From: CALAGB01 sp963789565
GTDB taxonomy: Bacteria; Chloroflexota; Chloroflexia; Thermomicrobiales; Thermomicrobiaceae
Direction: 5' to 3'
DNA length: 64,000 nt
Assembly: GCA_963789565.1 (NCBI GenBank)
Contig: CAWBKX010000002.1
Span: 3,224,001-3,288,000, forward strand
Every line of letters begins with the position of its first letter. Positions within the stretch are counted from its first letter, which is position 1. Under the pieces are notes generated by a model. The model was not told where the DNA came from. It made no database searches and saw only the letters and a program-made list of their open reading frames with translations. The translations under genes were made by a program, and so were the position numbers. Below are positions 35,371 to 43,724 of this stretch, in pieces.

Positions 35371-37221
35371 TTATGGTGCGGCCTCGTCACGGTTGATCCA
35401 CCAGGTCTCCACGTTCCACCACAATCCTGAAACAGGTCCAGGCTTGAGACCGTTGACGTAGGAACGACCTGCGTCCACCTCAAAATGGTCGTAGACCGGA
35501 ATGACCGGGATGTCGCGGTAGATCGAGCGTTGCGCCGCATACAGGAAGTCGACGCGCGATTGCGGGTCGACCGCGTGGCTCTGACCCACGAATGCTGAAT
35601 CGACGAGCGCGCTCGTATAGCCCATCACGTTTCCACCATTCGGATCGTTGGCTGAAGGAATGTTGTGACTGTCAAAACGCCCGACAAAGTGGTCGAGTGC
35701 GGAACGCTGGTTTTCGCTCAGAAGCGCGACGTCGAACGCACGGTTGGCGAGGATCCCACCGGAGCTCAAGTCACCGTTGAAATCGGACGCTGATACCGCC
35801 TGAATTTTGACTTCAATGCCGATTGCCGCCATGTCGTCGACGAACGCTTTCTCGATGCGCTGCTCCAGCACAATCTGCGGAGTGTCACCTTGCACTCCCG
35901 TGAGGCTGAAGCTCAGTCGCACGCCATCTTTGGCGCGAACGCCGTCGCTCTGCACCGTCCAACCTGCAACGTCCAGAGCCTGCCGTGCTTCGTTGGGGCT
36001 GTAATCGTATGGTTTGAGGTCCGGAACGGTCCAGCCAGTGTAATCCAACGGGGTGATGGCGATCGACGTTTGACCGTTGAGGAACTGGTCGACGATCTTC
36101 TGGCGGTTGAATCCTAAAGTCATGGCGCGACGCACTCCGAGCTCGGAAAGCAGCGGGTTGGGTTTGGTTAGATTCTCGGGATCATCGAGATTGATCGCGA
36201 GCAACTCTACGCCGCCTGCTTTAGGCGCCACGACTTCAGTAACACTCGGGATCTGCCGCAAGTCGATCACCGACGTTTCCGGCAAGTCGACCGCCAGGTC
36301 CAGTTCGCCGGTCGAGAGACTTGTCATAACTTCCCGCGAATCGCTTACGAAGCGCACCACGATTTTGTCCAGCCGCGCGGCGTCACCGTAGTAATGGTCG
36401 TTGCGCTCCATCGTCAACTGATCGCCTTGCGACCATTTCGAGATCACGAAAGGTCCGCTGCCGATGTGGCCAGAATCCCCATAGTCTGATCGAGCGATTT
36501 CGGCAACCGGTACTTCGTCGAAGATGTGTTGCGGCAGGAGGAATCCGGCGGTCGATTCACTGCCACCCGCGAGAATGGTGTCAGTGAGATCGCCGGTTGG
36601 GTGGACAAGTGTGATCGTGGCCGTCAAGTAGTCGGGACTCATGGCGATGCTGGCGATGTTTGTCCAGCCTTCGCGATCGAGCGCGGGATATGCGGGGTTC
36701 GTTACGGTTTTCCAGGTGAAAAAGAAATCGCGCGCGTCGAGCGACTTGCCGTCAGACCATTCGAGGTTTGATCGGAAATGGAGCACCCAAGTGAGCCCGT
36801 CGGCGGAGATGCCGTTGTTGTCGAGCGTTGGTACGTCGGTGAGAAGCTCCGGTTCGTATGTTCCGTCATCTCGAATGCGGATCATGCGAGTATCAAGCGC
36901 GCTCAACGTGTCCAGTGTCGCGGGGCTGTCGCTCAACGTGAAGTTGAGGACGTCCGGCTCGGCGGGCATTGCCACGACGAGCGTCCCACCCTTTTGTGGT
37001 TTGACGGTAGGCGCAGCTGTACCAGGCGTTGCGGCGCTCGGACTCGATGTTGGCGTCGGTGCGGACGAGTGCACCACACATGCAGGTATCAGCAAGACAA
37101 GGCCGAGAATCAACGCGGCCGCTCTCGCCGACCGGCGGGAGGAATACACTGCGGCTCCAAGCGCGAGGAACAGAGAGCCGATCCATGCGCGACGAGTGCG
37201 CCCATGACCGACCAGCGCCAT
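35371..37221 (-). CDS. Second family-5 ABC solute-binding lipoprotein
   Basis: 616 residues. A hydrophobic N-terminus with two segments ends in lipobox-like LIPAC, followed by a Thr/Pro/Ser linker. The mature part is SBP_bac_5 (LHFRSNLEWSDGKSLDARDFFFTWKTV; GSGPFVISKWSQGDQLTMERNDHYYGD; VRRAMTLGFNRQKIVD). The frame is open 61 codons further upstream but lacks sense there. No SD precedes the chosen ATG. It faces the thrCB genes convergently and has no permease or ATPase genes beside it, so it is an orphan binding protein. Confidence 0.88.
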   Translation of the reverse strand: MALVGHGRTRRAWIGSLFLALGAAVYSSRRSARAAALILGLVLLIPACVVHSSAPTPTSSPSAATPGTAAPTVKPQKGGTLVVAMPAEPDVLNFTLSDSPATLDTLSALDTRMIRIRDDGTYEPELLTDVPTLDNNGISADGLTWVLHFRSNLEWSDGKSLDARDFFFTWKTVTNPAYPALDREGWTNIASIAMSPDYLTATITLVHPTGDLTDTILAGGSESTAGFLLPQHIFDEVPVAEIARSDYGDSGHIGSGPFVISKWSQGDQLTMERNDHYYGDAARLDKIVVRFVSDSREVMTSLSTGELDLAVDLPETSVIDLRQIPSVTEVVAPKAGGVELLAINLDDPENLTKPNPLLSELGVRRAMTLGFNRQKIVDQFLNGQTSIAITPLDYTGWTVPDLKPYDYSPNEARQALDVAGWTVQSDGVRAKDGVRLSFSLTGVQGDTPQIVLEQRIEKAFVDDMAAIGIEVKIQAVSASDFNGDLSSGGILANRAFDVALLSENQRSALDHFVGRFDSHNIPSANDPNGGNVMGYTSALVDSAFVGQSHAVDPQSRVDFLYAAQRSIYRDIPVIPVYDHFEVDAGRSYVNGLKPGPVSGLWWNVETWWINRDEAAP

Positions 37222-37238
37222 CAGACGGACGTAGTCTA

Positions 37239-37268
37239 AGTATAAGAAGCCCTCAATACGCGCGCCAA
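37239..37268 (-). promoter_or_regulatory. Possible promoter of the second binding-protein gene
   Basis: TTGGCG and TATACT on the minus strand, 18 bp apart. The -10 lies 17 bp before the ATG, giving a leader of about 10 nt, consistent with the missing ribosome site. Confidence 0.4.
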
Positions 37269-37463
37269 CGCTAACCGGCGCTCCGGCTCTACACATCCAT
37301 CCAATGGATGAATTGTTGAAGGAACCTGGTCTCGAGATGCCAGCCGCAATCTCCGGACGGCGCCGCGAAATCGGAACGTCCATGCATTGACCGCTCCTGC
37401 GCACGTTGTATCATCTCGCTACGATCGCTGAAATCATGCCGATAAGCAACGGAGCACGCGGCG

Positions 37464-38111
37464 ATGTCTGAATCGAATGTGGCTCCCTCTTCCTCGGATG
37501 TCCAGGCTGGACGCCGCTACTACGCATGGGCACTCGCGCTCTTCGTCGTACTTTTGGTTGGCGGCATTCTGGCCATGATTATCGACAACCACCCGGCAGC
37601 CGATGGTAGCTCTGAGTTCGGAACGTTCGGCGACATTGGATTGGTCGCCTATCTTTGCGTCTATGGTGGACTGATTGCTATCAACTGGCGTGGCTACCTT
37701 CGCGCGCTATCGGCGCACAAGTGGCTGAACCTGGGTGGCAACCAAGCCGCAGGCTGCATCGTGGCGCTCCTGTTTCTCTTCGTGTTTCCATTTGTTCTCT
37801 TCTTTTATCCCTTCGTCGGCGTTTATCAGTATGCTCGCGGATTCAGCGATCAGCGCCAACGCTACACGCTGGAGCATCAGAAACACGTGGCCGAGCTCGA
37901 AGCCCAGCTCGGAATCCCGCCGATCGTCGACGGCGTCTGCCCAAGTTGCGGCAAGCCGCTGCAGGTTGACGCTGAGTTTTGCTCGTTCTGCGGCGCTCGC
38001 GTGCAGCCCGAGGTTCGCTCCTGTCCCAAATGCGGCACGGTCGCGCTCCCCGGTGCCGAGTGGTGTGCCAAGTGCGGTTCGTCGCTCGCGTCCAATCCAA
38101 CGCCGGGCTGA
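37464..38111 (+). CDS. Three-helix membrane protein with C-terminal double zinc ribbon
   Basis: 215 residues. Three hydrophobic segments (about 19-40, 55-74, 94-122) and then a cytoplasmic tail with four CxxC pairs: CPSC, CSFC, CPKC and CAKC, i.e. two zinc ribbons of the DZANK/zinc-ribbon type. Between them lies a short helical linker (RYTLEHQKHVAELEAQLG). Function unknown; such tails usually mediate protein contacts. Single gene ending in a hairpin, before the ribosomal operon. An ATG with ACGGAGCA upstream fits. Confidence 0.75.
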   Translation: MSESNVAPSSSDVQAGRRYYAWALALFVVLLVGGILAMIIDNHPAADGSSEFGTFGDIGLVAYLCVYGGLIAINWRGYLRALSAHKWLNLGGNQAAGCIVALLFLFVFPFVLFFYPFVGVYQYARGFSDQRQRYTLEHQKHVAELEAQLGIPPIVDGVCPSCGKPLQVDAEFCSFCGARVQPEVRSCPKCGTVALPGAEWCAKCGSSLASNPTPG

Positions 38112-38120
38112 GCAAGGTCA

Positions 38121-38152
38121 ACTCGCAAAGTGGGCTGTGTCCACACGCGAGT
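38121..38152 (+). terminator. Hairpin after the zinc-ribbon gene
   Basis: ACTCGC/GCGAGT outer stem with inner GTGG/CCAC stem; no U-run follows. Lies 10 bp past the stop and just before the rpsF promoter. Confidence 0.45.
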
Positions 38153-38179
38153 GATCATCTGTGCCTGTTCTCAACTCGA

Positions 38180-38188
38180 TGTTATAAT
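38180..38188 (+). promoter_or_regulatory. Extended -10 promoter of the rpsF operon
   Basis: TGTTATAAT: extended -10 with a perfect TATAAT. The -35 is weak. The leader would be about 130 nt. Confidence 0.55.
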
Positions 38189-38222
38189 CGACCAGTTTCC
38201 GGCCGATTGAGTTGCCGGTTGC

Positions 38223-38242
38223 GCCGGGTAATACCTCCCGGC
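38223..38242 (+). other. Structured leader of rpsF
   Basis: GCCGGG and CCCGGC enclose an 8-nt loop in the 130-nt rpsF leader. In many bacteria the rpsF leader folds into an S6:S18-binding element with an exposed CCG; this stretch is CCG-rich and could be such a site, but I cannot match the consensus with confidence. Confidence 0.3.
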
Positions 38243-38325
38243 TTGTTGCCTTTCTGCGCTGCGTCCAAACCGGATAGCAACGGTCCGGTGGCGAACCAGC
38301 GTATACCCAGAGAAAGGGGGAATCG

Positions 38326-38913
38326 TTGCGCGAGTTCCACCGTGCGCCTCGTGGCTACGAATTGATGGTCCTCATCAATCCCGAAATCACCGACGAGGCT
38401 CTTACCGCCGCGATCGACGCTGTAAGCGGGTACATCACGACTCCCGGCGCCGAGATCACCTACATCAAGCGTGATACTCCCTGGGGACGGCGACGTCTCG
38501 CGTATCCGATCCAGCGGTTTCGCGATGCTACCTATGTTCTCTTCCAGTTTCTCGCATCACCATCGGACCTCACCGACGTCGAGCGCGAGCTGAAGCTGGA
38601 CGAGCGCATCATCCGTTATCTTCTTGTCCGGCAAGAGCATCTTCACGTCCCTGAGGACGATGAGGAAGCTACGTCTGAGGGCGGCTCGGCAAGTGCATCG
38701 GGTGACGAAGCGGCAGGTGCAGAACCAGCCGACGATGACGCTAGTTCAAGCGACGATGACGCCGGTTCAAGCGAGAATGATGCTGGTTCAAGCGACGATG
38801 AAGCATCAGACGACGACTCAGACGTCGACGAAGAGTCTGTCGACGATGAAGAGTCCAGCAACGAAGATGATGACGCGAGCGACGAGGATGATGAGTCAGA
38901 AAAGTCGGAGTAG
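38326..38913 (+). CDS. rpsF: Ribosomal protein S6 with long acidic C-terminal tail
   Basis: 195 residues from a TTG with AAAGGGGG upstream. Residues 8-108 are canonical S6 (YELMVLINPEITDEALTAAI; DTPWGRRRLAYPIQRFRDATYV; RIIRYLLVRQE). The remaining 85 or so residues are almost only Asp, Glu, Ser and Ala, with imperfect repeats of a GSSDD/GSSEN type. S6 binds 16S rRNA with S18, encoded two genes on. The tail doubles the usual length. Standard order rpsF-ssb-rpsR is kept. Confidence 0.95.
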   Translation: MREFHRAPRGYELMVLINPEITDEALTAAIDAVSGYITTPGAEITYIKRDTPWGRRRLAYPIQRFRDATYVLFQFLASPSDLTDVERELKLDERIIRYLLVRQEHLHVPEDDEEATSEGGSASASGDEAAGAEPADDDASSSDDDAGSSENDAGSSDDEASDDDSDVDEESVDDEESSNEDDDASDEDDESEKSE

Positions 38914-38965
38914 CGCACTGGCGGCATAGACTGCTCGGCGCGCCCGCTCAGATTGGAGTGTCTAC

Positions 38966-39400
38966 ATGTCTCGGGGTCTCAACAAAATAACGCTGATCGG
39001 CAATCTTGGCCGTGACCCTGAAATGCGGTTCACTCCGAGTGGCAAGCCTGTAACCGATTTCACGCTCGCGGTGAATCGCCGCCGCCGATCGCCAGAGGGC
39101 GATCAGGTCGACGAGACTGAGTGGTTCCGGATCGTCTGCTGGGATCGATTGGCGGAGATCGCCGATCAGTTTCTCAGCAAAGGGACTCAGGTCTACGTCG
39201 AGGGCCGATTCCAATCGCGTCGCTACACTGGAAACGACGGAACCGAACGGACCTCAAACGAGGTCATCGTGAATGAGTTGATCATCCTTACTCCGCGTGG
39301 CGAGCGCGGCAGCACCGGATCCCGCGAGCCTTCATCGCGGGGCCAGGCGTCGCAGGAGTCAGAGCGCTTCGACGAGGATTTTGACGACGTACCGTTCTAG
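38966..39400 (+). CDS. ssb: Single-stranded DNA-binding protein
   Basis: 144 residues. The OB fold starts LNKITLIGNLGRDPEMRFTPSG and includes FTLAVNRRR, WFRIVCWDRLAEI and GTQVYVEGRFQSR. A short Ser/Arg/Gly linker leads to the acidic tip DDVPF that recruits partner proteins. Coats single-stranded DNA in replication and repair. It lies between rpsF and rpsR, the usual place. Confidence 0.96.
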   Translation: MSRGLNKITLIGNLGRDPEMRFTPSGKPVTDFTLAVNRRRRSPEGDQVDETEWFRIVCWDRLAEIADQFLSKGTQVYVEGRFQSRRYTGNDGTERTSNEVIVNELIILTPRGERGSTGSREPSSRGQASQESERFDEDFDDVPF

Positions 39401-39447
39401 CGCGACCAGCAGTTTGATGGACGCGCGCCAACCTGGAGAGCTGACGA

Positions 39448-39762
39448 ATGTCTGAAGATCGACGAGAATCAAGCCCGCGAGGCCGATCGGACCGAGGCGG
39501 TTCGAGCGATCGCCCACGACGACGCTTCGGTGGCGGCGGTGGCGGTGGACGCTACTATCCGCGCCGCAAGGTCTGCAACTTTTGTATGGACCAGATAGAA
39601 ATTATCGACTACAAGGACATCGGCCGACTGCGCCGATATGTCTCCGACCGAGGGAAGATCGAGCCCCGACGCCAGAGCGGGACCTGCGCCAAGCATCAGC
39701 GGGCACTCGCCGTCGCCATCAAGCGTGCCCGCCATGTGGCCCTGGTGTCATTCGCTCAATAA
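39448..39762 (+). CDS. rpsR: Ribosomal protein S18, zinc-binding type, RG-rich N-terminus
   Basis: 104 residues. The first 36 are Arg/Gly/Ser-rich with a run of seven Gly, then canonical S18 (RRKVCNFCMDQIEIIDYKDIGRLRRYV; IEPRRQSGTCAKHQRALAVAIKRARHVALVSF). CNFC plus Cys-x2-His in GTCAKH suggests the zinc-binding form. rplI, which often follows, is absent; a structured stretch and a foldase gene come next. Confidence 0.95.
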   Translation: MSEDRRESSPRGRSDRGGSSDRPRRRFGGGGGGGRYYPRRKVCNFCMDQIEIIDYKDIGRLRRYVSDRGKIEPRRQSGTCAKHQRALAVAIKRARHVALVSFAQ

Positions 39763-39777
39763 GCACCGTTACTGTCG

Positions 39778-39856
39778 TGGGCAACTCGAATTCATGAGAT
39801 TCAATGGCACGCCGCGCTCTTGAGCGGTGAGGCACCGATCCCTGACGAGTTGCCCA
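39778..39856 (+). other. Structured intergenic element between rpsR and the foldase gene
   Basis: TGGGCAACTCG (39778-39788) and CGAGTTGCCCA (39846-39856) form a perfect 11-bp stem closing a 57-nt region that holds a small CGCTC/GAGCG hairpin. It takes up most of the space between the two genes. No U-run follows, so it is not an ordinary terminator; regulatory RNA or processing site is possible. Confidence 0.5.
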
Positions 39857-39888
39857 AGAGTGGTTAGCAGAGAGACGAAAGCATCGGA

Positions 39889-41418
39889 ATGTTCGATCGT
39901 TTCCGCATTTGGATTGCAACGCTCACCGGGAGAAGTAGCCCAACTCGTCGCATCTCTCGCCGCGAGCGCGAAGAGTCACAACGGCGCCTCCTGATCATTG
40001 GGATTTCGCTCACCGCAATCGTCTTGGTCGTCGTCCTCTCGGCCGGGGCCTTTTACCAATACATCTATTACCCGGGCCAGGCGCTCGCCGCTGTCAACGG
40101 TCAGAAGATCACACGCACCGACTATTGGAAGGTGCGCAAGATGGACCTGATCAACCAGGCGGCGCAGTATTCTCAGTTTGCCCAATACACCACGGGTGAT
40201 CAGGCCACTCAGTACCAGACGCTTGCCCAACAGGCAGAAGCCCAGCTCAAGACCGTTGAATCGGATTCGATTGACGCCACCACCCTCAAACAGATGGTCG
40301 ACAACATTGTCGTTTTGAAAGGGCTGTCAGACCTGAATTTGTCGATCACGGACACGGAGCTCGACCAATATCAGGCGCAGCAATTTGTCTCGGAACCGAT
40401 CGGCTCACCCACTCCAACCTTGCCGATCGACCCAACGGCTGCCGCCTGGGCCACCGCAACCGCCCAGGAACAGGCAACGGCTTCGGCAGAAGCCTCGGCC
40501 ACAGCGGCAGCTGCAGCGGCTACTCCAAGTGCGTCACCGTCCGGAACGGAAACTCCGGCTGCGACAGCGTCCACGACGGCAACTGAGTCGGCAACGGCAG
40601 CCGCAACCGGCACGGGCAGCAGTGCGAGCGCGGCAACGCCGAGCGCCAGCGGATCGCCTTCGGCATCGCCGGAGAGCGGCACGCCGACAGAAGCCGCGAC
40701 GCCAACCATCTCAGCATCCGACGCGCAGGCAACCGCTGCAGCGAACTTGCAACAGTACAACGACAACGTTCTCAAGCAGTCCGGGATGAGCATCGCTGAC
40801 TTCCGGCGTCTCGTCTTGAAGCCGGATCTTGCGCGCCAGAAGGTCTCGGACAAGCTCCAGGGCGAGGTGCCGACACGGGCTGTCCAGATCCATGCCGAGC
40901 ACATTCTGGTGGCGACTGAAGATGCAGCCAATTCGATCGAGAACACCGATCTGAAGAACAAGAGCTTCGAAGACGTCGCCAAAGCGCAGAGCGCCGACTC
41001 CACGACTGCCCCGAACGGTGGCGATCTCGGTTGGGTCCCTCAGGGGATCCTCACGCCTGAATTCGATAAGGTCGCCTTCGCGCTCAAGGTAGGTGAGGTC
41101 AGCCAACCGTTCCAGACCAAGTGGGGTTGGGAGATCGTCAAAGTCCTCGAACGTGAGGAAGATCGACCAATATCCTCTGAAGTGCTGACCGAACTACGCA
41201 CCAACAAGACCAATGACTGGCTCGATGCGGAGCGTGCCAAGGACAATATCGACTGGAACATCGGCGCGGCTATGCCGTCGCCAACACCGGAGACTCAGTT
41301 CACGGCGCCGCCGGATGCGCCTCCGACGCCGACTCCGCTCCCGACGCCAACGCCGACACCGGCGCCGCCCGGCACTCCCGGCGCGGGAACACCCGGCGCT
41401 GAGACTCCGACGCCATAG
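39889..41418 (+). CDS. Membrane-anchored parvulin-type peptidyl-prolyl isomerase (PrsA/SurA-like)
   Basis: 509 residues. Basic N-terminus, one transmembrane helix (about 35-57), then a SurA-like helical domain interrupted by some 110 residues of Ala/Thr/Ser/Pro (about 172-285). The parvulin domain (332-425) reads VQIHAEHILVATEDAAN...GGDLGWVPQGILTPEFDKVAF...TKWGWEIVKVLE. A Pro/Thr-rich tail of about 50 residues ends the protein. Likely folds exported proteins outside the membrane. It follows rpsR and could be part of that transcript. Confidence 0.88.
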   Translation: MFDRFRIWIATLTGRSSPTRRISRREREESQRRLLIIGISLTAIVLVVVLSAGAFYQYIYYPGQALAAVNGQKITRTDYWKVRKMDLINQAAQYSQFAQYTTGDQATQYQTLAQQAEAQLKTVESDSIDATTLKQMVDNIVVLKGLSDLNLSITDTELDQYQAQQFVSEPIGSPTPTLPIDPTAAAWATATAQEQATASAEASATAAAAAATPSASPSGTETPAATASTTATESATAAATGTGSSASAATPSASGSPSASPESGTPTEAATPTISASDAQATAAANLQQYNDNVLKQSGMSIADFRRLVLKPDLARQKVSDKLQGEVPTRAVQIHAEHILVATEDAANSIENTDLKNKSFEDVAKAQSADSTTAPNGGDLGWVPQGILTPEFDKVAFALKVGEVSQPFQTKWGWEIVKVLEREEDRPISSEVLTELRTNKTNDWLDAERAKDNIDWNIGAAMPSPTPETQFTAPPDAPPTPTPLPTPTPTPAPPGTPGAGTPGAETPTP

Positions 41419-41425
41419 CATCAGC

Positions 41426-41454
41426 GCGGCACCTGTCGAACCGGCAGGTGTCGC
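41426..41454 (+). terminator. Hairpin between the foldase gene and ilvE
   Basis: A 10-bp stem with one G-U pair (GCGGCACCTG/CAGGTGTCGC) and a 9-nt loop, 8 bp after the stop, followed by TCTTTG. Probable terminator with a weak tail. Confidence 0.6.
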
Positions 41455-41505
41455 TCTTTGCGGCGCAGACAAGTTCAATCTCGACGATCCTGACGGGAGA
41501 TACCG

Positions 41506-42429
41506 GTGAGCGACAACGTAGTCTGCTATTTCAACAATGACTTCGTGCCGATGAGCGAGGCGAAGGTCGGCGTCATGACGCACGCCTTCAACTACGGTAC
41601 GGGCTGCTTCGAGGGCATTCGCGCCTATTGGTCTGCGGATCAGGAGCAGCTTTTCGTCTTTCGGCTCGCCGACCATTTGCGTCGATTCGAGCACAGCCGC
41701 AGCGTGCTCATGATCGACTTGCCTTACTCCATCGATCGACTGAGCGAGATCTGCGTCGAGCTTCTGCGGCGTAATCAGTTCAAGACAGACGTCTATGTGC
41801 GACCGCTGGCCTACAAATCATCGGAGCTTATCGGCGTTCGGCTGCACAACCTCACCGACGCCTTCACCATGTTCTCGGTCCCGTTCGGAGATTACGTCGA
41901 AACTACTGGCGGTCTCAGCGTCGGAGTAAGTTCCTGGCGGAGAGTCGATGACAACGCCGCGCCCGCACGCGCCAAGATCACCGGTATCTACATCAACTCC
42001 GCGCTCGCCAAAACGGAAGCCGCCTTGAATGGATTCGACGAATCGATCATGCTTACCGACGACGGTCATGTGTCAGAGGGCAGCGCCGAGAACATCTTCA
42101 TGGTTCTTGACGGATGTCTTGTCACTCCGCCGTCGACTGATAATATCTTGATGGGTATCACGCGCGACACCATCATGACGATTGCCAAAAACGAATTGGG
42201 AATCGAGACGATCGAACGGTCGATCGATCGAAGCGAGCTGTATGGCGCGGATGAACTCTTCATCTGTGGCACCGGCGCGCAGCTTCTACCGGTGATCAAG
42301 GTTGACCACCGGCCGATCGGCACAGGCGAAATCGGATCTACGACTCAGGCTCTGGTGAAGGCCTACATGGATGTCGTCCACGGCAAGATGGACGCGTATC
42401 GGGCGTGGGTTACCCCGGTGTACCAGTAG
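41506..42429 (+). CDS. ilvE: Branched-chain amino-acid aminotransferase
   Basis: 307 residues from a GTG with GGGAG upstream. HAFNYGTGCFEGIRAYW, RLADHLRRFEHS, VRPLAYKSSELIGV and EGSAENIFMV are class IV fold motifs, with the PLP lysine in ARAKITGIYINS. Transfers amino groups between glutamate and leucine, isoleucine or valine. It stands with a membrane-protein gene downstream; no other ilv/leu genes are near. Confidence 0.94.
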   Translation: MSDNVVCYFNNDFVPMSEAKVGVMTHAFNYGTGCFEGIRAYWSADQEQLFVFRLADHLRRFEHSRSVLMIDLPYSIDRLSEICVELLRRNQFKTDVYVRPLAYKSSELIGVRLHNLTDAFTMFSVPFGDYVETTGGLSVGVSSWRRVDDNAAPARAKITGIYINSALAKTEAALNGFDESIMLTDDGHVSEGSAENIFMVLDGCLVTPPSTDNILMGITRDTIMTIAKNELGIETIERSIDRSELYGADELFICGTGAQLLPVIKVDHRPIGTGEIGSTTQALVKAYMDVVHGKMDAYRAWVTPVYQ

Positions 42430-42451
42430 GTCAACGAACGGGAACATCTCC

Positions 42452-43537
42452 TTGAAGACATCCGCGGCGGGATCAGATATCGCCACGAGATGGCAAGCTG
42501 CGGCGTCGCCGGGCGGGCTCATTGGTGTTCTGGGCATCGTCCTCTCGCTCGTTCTAGCAGGCGGCACGATCGCGCTCATCACGGGGCACACTTCGCTGCC
42601 GATACCTGTAGCGATTTCGTGGATCGCGCTGTTGATCTTCCTGTCACTCGTTGCCGTTCTGGCCTACCTGGTTTACGGCTACGTGACGATCACCTACGAA
42701 TTTTCTCCGGAGCATCTCAAAATTCGCTGGGCGAGTGAAGAACACGTCATCAACCTGACCTCAGTCCAGCAGATTCTTCCGGCGGTCGATCGGCTTGGGG
42801 ATAATCCTGGGCGCTGGCGGCGCTTCTGGACCGGCTATTACGTTGGGTCTGAGATCGGCCCGTCTGGCCCGGTCACGATCGTCGCGACCCTGCCGGTGCG
42901 GCGCCAGCTACTGATCGTGACCGCGGATCGTCAGTTCGCCATCTCTCCTGATCGTCCGGTTCTGTTCGTTGAGGAGTATGGACGTTTGCGTCAGGCACTC
43001 GATTACGCCACGACCGGCGAATCGAGCAACGCCGGCGCGGATGAGAGCGTGCAGCGACTCGCCAAAGCGGGCTGGACCATGCAGTATCCGACGATCAAGC
43101 CCGGCATGAAGATGCCTGTCGACTCTCAAATTTCGTCCAGCGTTGGGGAACCGCCGGCTCGTCAAGCCCGGCGGGCGCGGTCACGTACCCGCGAGAGTGG
43201 GATGCGAACACACGTCCTGAACGACAACATCGGCTTGTCGCTACTCGGGTTGACCGTTTTGATGAACGTGGCGATGGTCTTCTTCATCCTTATTCGATAT
43301 CACAGTTTGCCGCAATCGATCGTGCTCCACTGGAACGTGAACGGCGACCCCGACCGCATCGGGTCGGCGCGTGAGATATGGGTGATTCCGATCATTACGG
43401 CTCTGGTTGCCATCGCTAATCTCATCCTCTCCTGGAGCATCGAAAAGTTCGACCGGTTCGCGGCGCGTTTCCTCCTGGCCGCTTCTTGCATGGTGGAAGT
43501 CGTCGCTTGGATCGCACTGATCACCCTCATTCGGTGA
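42452..43537 (+). CDS. Membrane protein with PH-like and DUF1648 domains
   Basis: About 361 residues from a TTG 22 bp after ilvE (the frame is open upstream inside ilvE but meaningless there). Two transmembrane segments (residues about 21-75), then a PH-like domain (VTITYEFSPEHLKIRWASEE; RRQLLIVTADRQFAISPDRPVLF), a basic linker and three more helices. SLPQSIVLHWNVNGDPDRIGS is the DUF1648 signature shared with SdpI-like immunity proteins. Function unknown. Ribosome site weak (GGGAA), start uncertain. Confidence 0.7.
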   Translation: MKTSAAGSDIATRWQAAASPGGLIGVLGIVLSLVLAGGTIALITGHTSLPIPVAISWIALLIFLSLVAVLAYLVYGYVTITYEFSPEHLKIRWASEEHVINLTSVQQILPAVDRLGDNPGRWRRFWTGYYVGSEIGPSGPVTIVATLPVRRQLLIVTADRQFAISPDRPVLFVEEYGRLRQALDYATTGESSNAGADESVQRLAKAGWTMQYPTIKPGMKMPVDSQISSSVGEPPARQARRARSRTRESGMRTHVLNDNIGLSLLGLTVLMNVAMVFFILIRYHSLPQSIVLHWNVNGDPDRIGSAREIWVIPIITALVAIANLILSWSIEKFDRFAARFLLAASCMVEVVAWIALITLIR

Positions 43538-43623
43538 GCACTGACGCGAGACCATACGCCGACGGATCCACGAGCGGGGTTCGCGGAAACGTGGATCTAT
43601 CGATCAAATCGCCGAATTTCCTC

Positions 43624-43632
43624 TGATATAAT
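43624..43632 (+). promoter_or_regulatory. Extended -10 promoter of the phospholipid cluster
   Basis: TGATATAAT (TG, one base, perfect TATAAT). Predicted leader about 86 nt. No clear -35. Confidence 0.55.
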
Positions 43633-43724
43633 GACGCGGGCTTCCCGGCATGCGCCGAGCCATCAAAGTTCGCCGATTGGGCTGTGACAGCCGGTCGGCT
43701 CGCAACAGGACCAGCGGGAGGGTC

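Noticed and set aside
35267..35461. Short open frame after thrB sharing reverse-strand similarity with a frame in thrB
   Set aside because: The similarity is only the 41-nt inverted repeat, not a gene.
36641..37207. 188-codon frame opposite the second binding-protein gene
   Set aside because: Shadow of the real gene; no ribosome site and no family features.
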